The notes beneath the pieces are model-generated. The model was not told the origin of the DNA and made no database searches. It saw nothing but the letters and a program-made list of their open reading frames with translations. Positions 5,145 through 7,681 of a DNA stretch of 7,681 nt are shown piece after piece (positions within the stretch are counted from its first letter, which is position 1; each line of letters starts with the position of its first letter). The translations under genes and the position numbers were made by a program. The DNA comes from Tissierellia bacterium (lineage in GTDB: Bacteria; Bacillota; Clostridia; Tissierellales; Dethiosulfatibacteraceae): contig SKID01000356.1 of assembly GCA_007116605.1 (NCBI GenBank), positions 1 through 7,681 of the forward strand. The letters run 5' to 3'.

Positions 5145-7238
5145 ATGGAGAAAATTTATGAATTTCAGCTAGCAGGTAGACCGTTAAAGCTGGTTTTCAA
5201 CAAATATGCTGAATTAGCTAACTCAGCATGTTTAGTGCATTATGGCGATACAGCTGTGATGTGTGTAGCAACCGCATCTAAAGAGGCAAAAGAAGGTCTC
5301 GACTTTTTCCCTTTAAGTGTTTTTTATGAAGAAAAACTTTATGCAGTAGGTAAGATCCCAGGTGGGTTTATAAAAAGAGAAGGTAGACCTAGTGAAAAAG
5401 CAACACTAGCATCTCGTTTAATCGATAGACCATTAAGACCTTTGTTTGAAGATGGCATGCGTAATGAGGTGCAAGTGGTGACAACAGTTATGTCTGTGGA
5501 TCAAGATTGTTCGCCAGAAGTAGCGGCAATGATTGGATCATCAGCCGTTTTAACAGTTTCAGATATTCCATTTAATGGACCAACAGGTGCTGTCAATATG
5601 GGATTGATTGATGATGAATTAGTGGTGAATCCAACTTTAGAACAGCGTGAAATTTCTAAATTAGATTTAACAGTATCTGGAACAAAAGACGCTATCATGA
5701 TGGTTGAAGCAGGTGCAGACATTATTTCTGAGGAAAAAGTCTTAGAAGCCATATTAACGGCTCATGAAGAAATTAAAAAAATCTGTGACTTTATTACCAG
5801 TATTCGAGAAGATATTGGGAAAGAAAAGTTTGTACCCTATATTGCGAAACCCGATGAAACCATTAAGAAAGAAATAGAGGCCTTTGGTTTAGATAAACTA
5901 AAAGAAGCCATTTATACTGTTGATAAAGATCAAAGAGAAGAAAACATTGATGCTGTTAAAAAAGAAATCAAAGCGCATTTTGAAGAACTATATCCTGAGC
6001 AGACTAAAGATATTAATTCTACTGTTTATCAAATGGTAAAAGATTTAGTGCGATATAATATTATTAAAAAAGGGGTTAGACCAGATAATCGTCGCTCTGA
6101 TGAAATACGTCCCATTACTTGTGAAGTAGGTATCTTACCCAGAGCCCATGGTACTGGATTATTTAAAAGAGGGCAAACCCAAGTTTTAACAGTGGCTACT
6201 TTAGGTGTAGCTAGTGATATACAAATTATCGATGGTATTTCAGAAGAAGAATCCAAAAGCTACATGCATCATTATAACTTTCCTGGTTATAGTGTGGGTG
6301 AACCCTCTCCCATGAGAGGTGCAGGTAGAAGAGAAATTGGTCATGGTGCTTTAGCTGAACGCGCATTAATTCCAGTTTTGCCAGACCGAGAATCTTTCCC
6401 TTATACACTAAGACTAGTTTCAGAAGTGTTAAGTTCAAATGGATCAACATCCCAAGCCAGTGTTTGTGGTAGTAGTATGTCATTGATGGATGCAGGGGTT
6501 CCTATCAAAGGACCTGTTGCAGGAATTGCCATGGGATTGATGAAAGAAGGCGATGATGTTGTTGTCTTAACGGATATCCAAGGAATGGAAGATTTCTTAG
6601 GTGATATGGACTTTAAAGTAGCGGGAACAGCTGAAGGGATTACAGCCATTCAAATGGATATTAAGGTAGACGGTATTGATGAGCAAGTTTTGACACAAGC
6701 ATTAAAACAAGCAAAAGAAGGCCGACTCTATATTTTAGATAAAATGAACGCTTGTATTAGTCAACCAAGGGCTGAGGTTTCTCAATATGCACCTAAGATT
6801 ATCTATATGAAAGTGCACCCAGATAAAATTAGAGAAATTATTGGACCTGGTGGTAAAGTGATTAATAGCATTATCGAACAAACAGGTGTTAAGATTGATA
6901 TTGAAGATGATGGATCAGTTATGATTGCAGCAACAAATCCTGAAGCTGGCAACAAAGCTAAGAAAATCATTGAGTCTATTATTAAAGACGTTGAAGTAGG
7001 CGATATTTATTTAGGTAAAGTTGTAAAAATCATGAAATTCGGAGCATTTTTGGATATTGGTAATAAAAAAGAAGGGTTATTGCATATTTCCAAGATTTCA
7101 GATAAACGGATAAAAGAAGTTGAAAATGTTCTGAGCATTGGCGACGAATTGATGGTAAAAGTTATAGAAATTGACAAACAGGGAAGAATCAATCTTTCAC
7201 GGAAAGACGCCATGAAAGATTCTGACACTGAAAATTAA
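5145..7238 (+). CDS. pnp: Polyribonucleotide nucleotidyltransferase (PNPase)
   Basis: PNPase is the trimeric phosphorolytic 3'-5' exoribonuclease that degrades mRNA to nucleoside diphosphates and can add heteropolymeric tails. The 697-residue protein is full length. It has a first RNase PH domain (about 10-145) with FIKREGRPSEKATLASRLID (75-94), the alpha-helical domain (about 148-300), and a second RNase PH domain (about 320-545). The latter carries the phosphate-site region CGSSMSLMDAGVP (441-453) and the catalytic acidic cluster EDFLGDMDF (482-490), where Asp483 and Asp489 correspond to E. coli Asp486 and Asp492. A KH domain with IIGPGGK (565-571) and an S1 domain (about 619-687) follow, with a short acidic tail. 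AGGAGG (5133-5138) is 6 nt before the ATG. It follows rpsO as in most bacteria. No key residue is missing. Confidence 0.98.
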   Translation: MEKIYEFQLAGRPLKLVFNKYAELANSACLVHYGDTAVMCVATASKEAKEGLDFFPLSVFYEEKLYAVGKIPGGFIKREGRPSEKATLASRLIDRPLRPLFEDGMRNEVQVVTTVMSVDQDCSPEVAAMIGSSAVLTVSDIPFNGPTGAVNMGLIDDELVVNPTLEQREISKLDLTVSGTKDAIMMVEAGADIISEEKVLEAILTAHEEIKKICDFITSIREDIGKEKFVPYIAKPDETIKKEIEAFGLDKLKEAIYTVDKDQREENIDAVKKEIKAHFEELYPEQTKDINSTVYQMVKDLVRYNIIKKGVRPDNRRSDEIRPITCEVGILPRAHGTGLFKRGQTQVLTVATLGVASDIQIIDGISEEESKSYMHHYNFPGYSVGEPSPMRGAGRREIGHGALAERALIPVLPDRESFPYTLRLVSEVLSSNGSTSQASVCGSSMSLMDAGVPIKGPVAGIAMGLMKEGDDVVVLTDIQGMEDFLGDMDFKVAGTAEGITAIQMDIKVDGIDEQVLTQALKQAKEGRLYILDKMNACISQPRAEVSQYAPKIIYMKVHPDKIREIIGPGGKVINSIIEQTGVKIDIEDDGSVMIAATNPEAGNKAKKIIESIIKDVEVGDIYLGKVVKIMKFGAFLDIGNKKEGLLHISKISDKRIKEVENVLSIGDELMVKVIEIDKQGRINLSRKDAMKDSDTEN

Positions 7239-7241
7239 CAA

Positions 7242-7276
7242 TAAATATATCCCTCGTTTGAGGGATTTGTTTATTT
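7242..7276 (+). terminator. Rho-independent terminator after pnp
   Basis: ATCCCTC (7249-7255) and GAGGGAT (7260-7266) form a perfect 7-bp stem with a GTTT loop. The helix can continue through A/T pairs, one G.U pair and one U.U mismatch to bases 7242 and 7273. The T-rich 3' arm TTTGTTTATTT (7266-7276) serves as the U tract. It starts 3 nt after the pnp stop and ends 2 nt before the next ribosome binding site. It may therefore attenuate transcription rather than fully separate pnp from the peptidase gene. Confidence 0.78.
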
Positions 7277-7288
7277 ACAGGAGGTTTT

Positions 7289-7681
7289 ATGATACATAAA
7301 TTTGTGCTTAGAAATGGGTTAAGAGTTGTTTTTGAACCTATTGAACATGTAAAGTCAGTCACAACAGGCATATGGATTGGTGCAGGGTCCATCTATGAAA
7401 CGCTAGAAAACAATGGCATCTCTCACTTAATAGAACATATGCTTTTTAAAGGCACGAAAAATAGAGATGCATTTAAGATTGCTGAAGAAATTGATTCTAT
7501 GGGTGGTCATATTAATGCTTTTACAACTAAAGAGTGCACTTGTTACTATACCAAAGTAGCGGCTTATCATTTCGAGAAATCATTAGAAATTTTATCGGAC
7601 ATGTTGTTTCATTCATTAATGGATGAAAAAGAATTAGAAAAAGAAAAACAAGTTATTTTTGAAGAAATACTGATGTATGAA
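7289..7681 (+). CDS. M16 family zinc metallopeptidase (partial, 3' end outside window)
   Basis: The first 131 residues of an M16 (pitrilysin/processing-peptidase) protein are visible. The inverted zinc motif HxxEH is HLIEH (46-50) in the context GISHLIEHMLFKGT. Further on come MGGHINAFTTKECTCYYTKV (71-90), a typical M16 active-domain segment, and VIFEEI (122-127), whose Glu provides the third zinc ligand about 75 residues after HxxEH. The frame stays open to the last base; full-length members of this single-domain-pair type are about 410-430 residues. AGGAGG (7279-7284) is 4 nt before the ATG. There is no signal peptide, which agrees with a cytoplasmic enzyme. The gene corresponds in position and type to B. 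subtilis mlpA (ymxG) near pnp. The physiological substrate is unknown, so I give no symbol. Confidence 0.93.
   Translation, partial: MIHKFVLRNGLRVVFEPIEHVKSVTTGIWIGAGSIYETLENNGISHLIEHMLFKGTKNRDAFKIAEEIDSMGGHINAFTTKECTCYYTKVAAYHFEKSLEILSDMLFHSLMDEKELEKEKQVIFEEILMYE

Noticed and set aside
5501..6649. Several minus-strand open frames of 75-85 codons inside pnp (5501-5752, 6029-6256, 6226-6483, 6401-6649)
   Set aside because: They are antisense to conserved PNPase domains, their translations resemble no family, and they overlap one another. This is expected by chance opposite AT-rich coding sequence.

Overview
The window is a stretch of bacterial chromosome carrying the conserved translation and RNA-metabolism cluster infB - rbfA - nrnA - truB - ribF - rpsO - pnp - (M16 peptidase), all on the + strand. 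Low GC content, strong AGGAGG-type ribosome binding sites, an nrnA (DHH/DHHA1) gene between rbfA and truB, and an M16 zinc peptidase after pnp point to a low-GC Firmicute, most likely a member of the Clostridia. I cannot place it to genus. Both edges cut genes: infB lacks its 5' part and the M16 peptidase gene lacks its 3' part.

Region 1 (1-4710) is one tightly packed transcription unit: infB (initiation factor IF2), rbfA (30S maturation), nrnA (nanoRNase/pAp phosphatase), truB (tRNA Psi55 synthase) and ribF (FAD synthetase family). Gaps are at most 9 nt. nrnA overlaps rbfA by 17 nt and truB overlaps nrnA by an ATGA, so translational coupling is likely. No promoter or terminator is visible inside this block. 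Its promoter should lie upstream of the window, as in the usual nusA-infB operon.

Region 2 (4711-5144) is the regulatory part. A good sigma-A-type promoter with an extended -10 lies directly after the ribF stop. It would produce a leader of about 75 nt ending at rpsO. The leader can fold into a 13-position hairpin containing a G.U/G-C element, and the hairpin loop can pair with the rpsO Shine-Dalgarno sequence. This looks like an autoregulatory S15 leader. rpsO is followed by a GC-rich hairpin and then by pnp, the same layout in which the E. coli rpsO-pnp intergenic hairpin is a processing and control site.

Region 3 (5145-7681) holds a complete polynucleotide phosphorylase, a terminator-like hairpin, and the first 131 codons of an M16 (HxxEH) zinc peptidase.

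Most of the window is ordinary core genome. I see no mobile element, CRISPR array, tRNA, rRNA or defence system. The points worth a second look are the rpsO leader, a shortened RibF whose riboflavin-kinase half is reduced to an unrecognisable remnant and whose nucleotidyltransferase half lacks the usual FxPHP motif, and an unusual Phe in the fMet-tRNA-binding domain of IF2.
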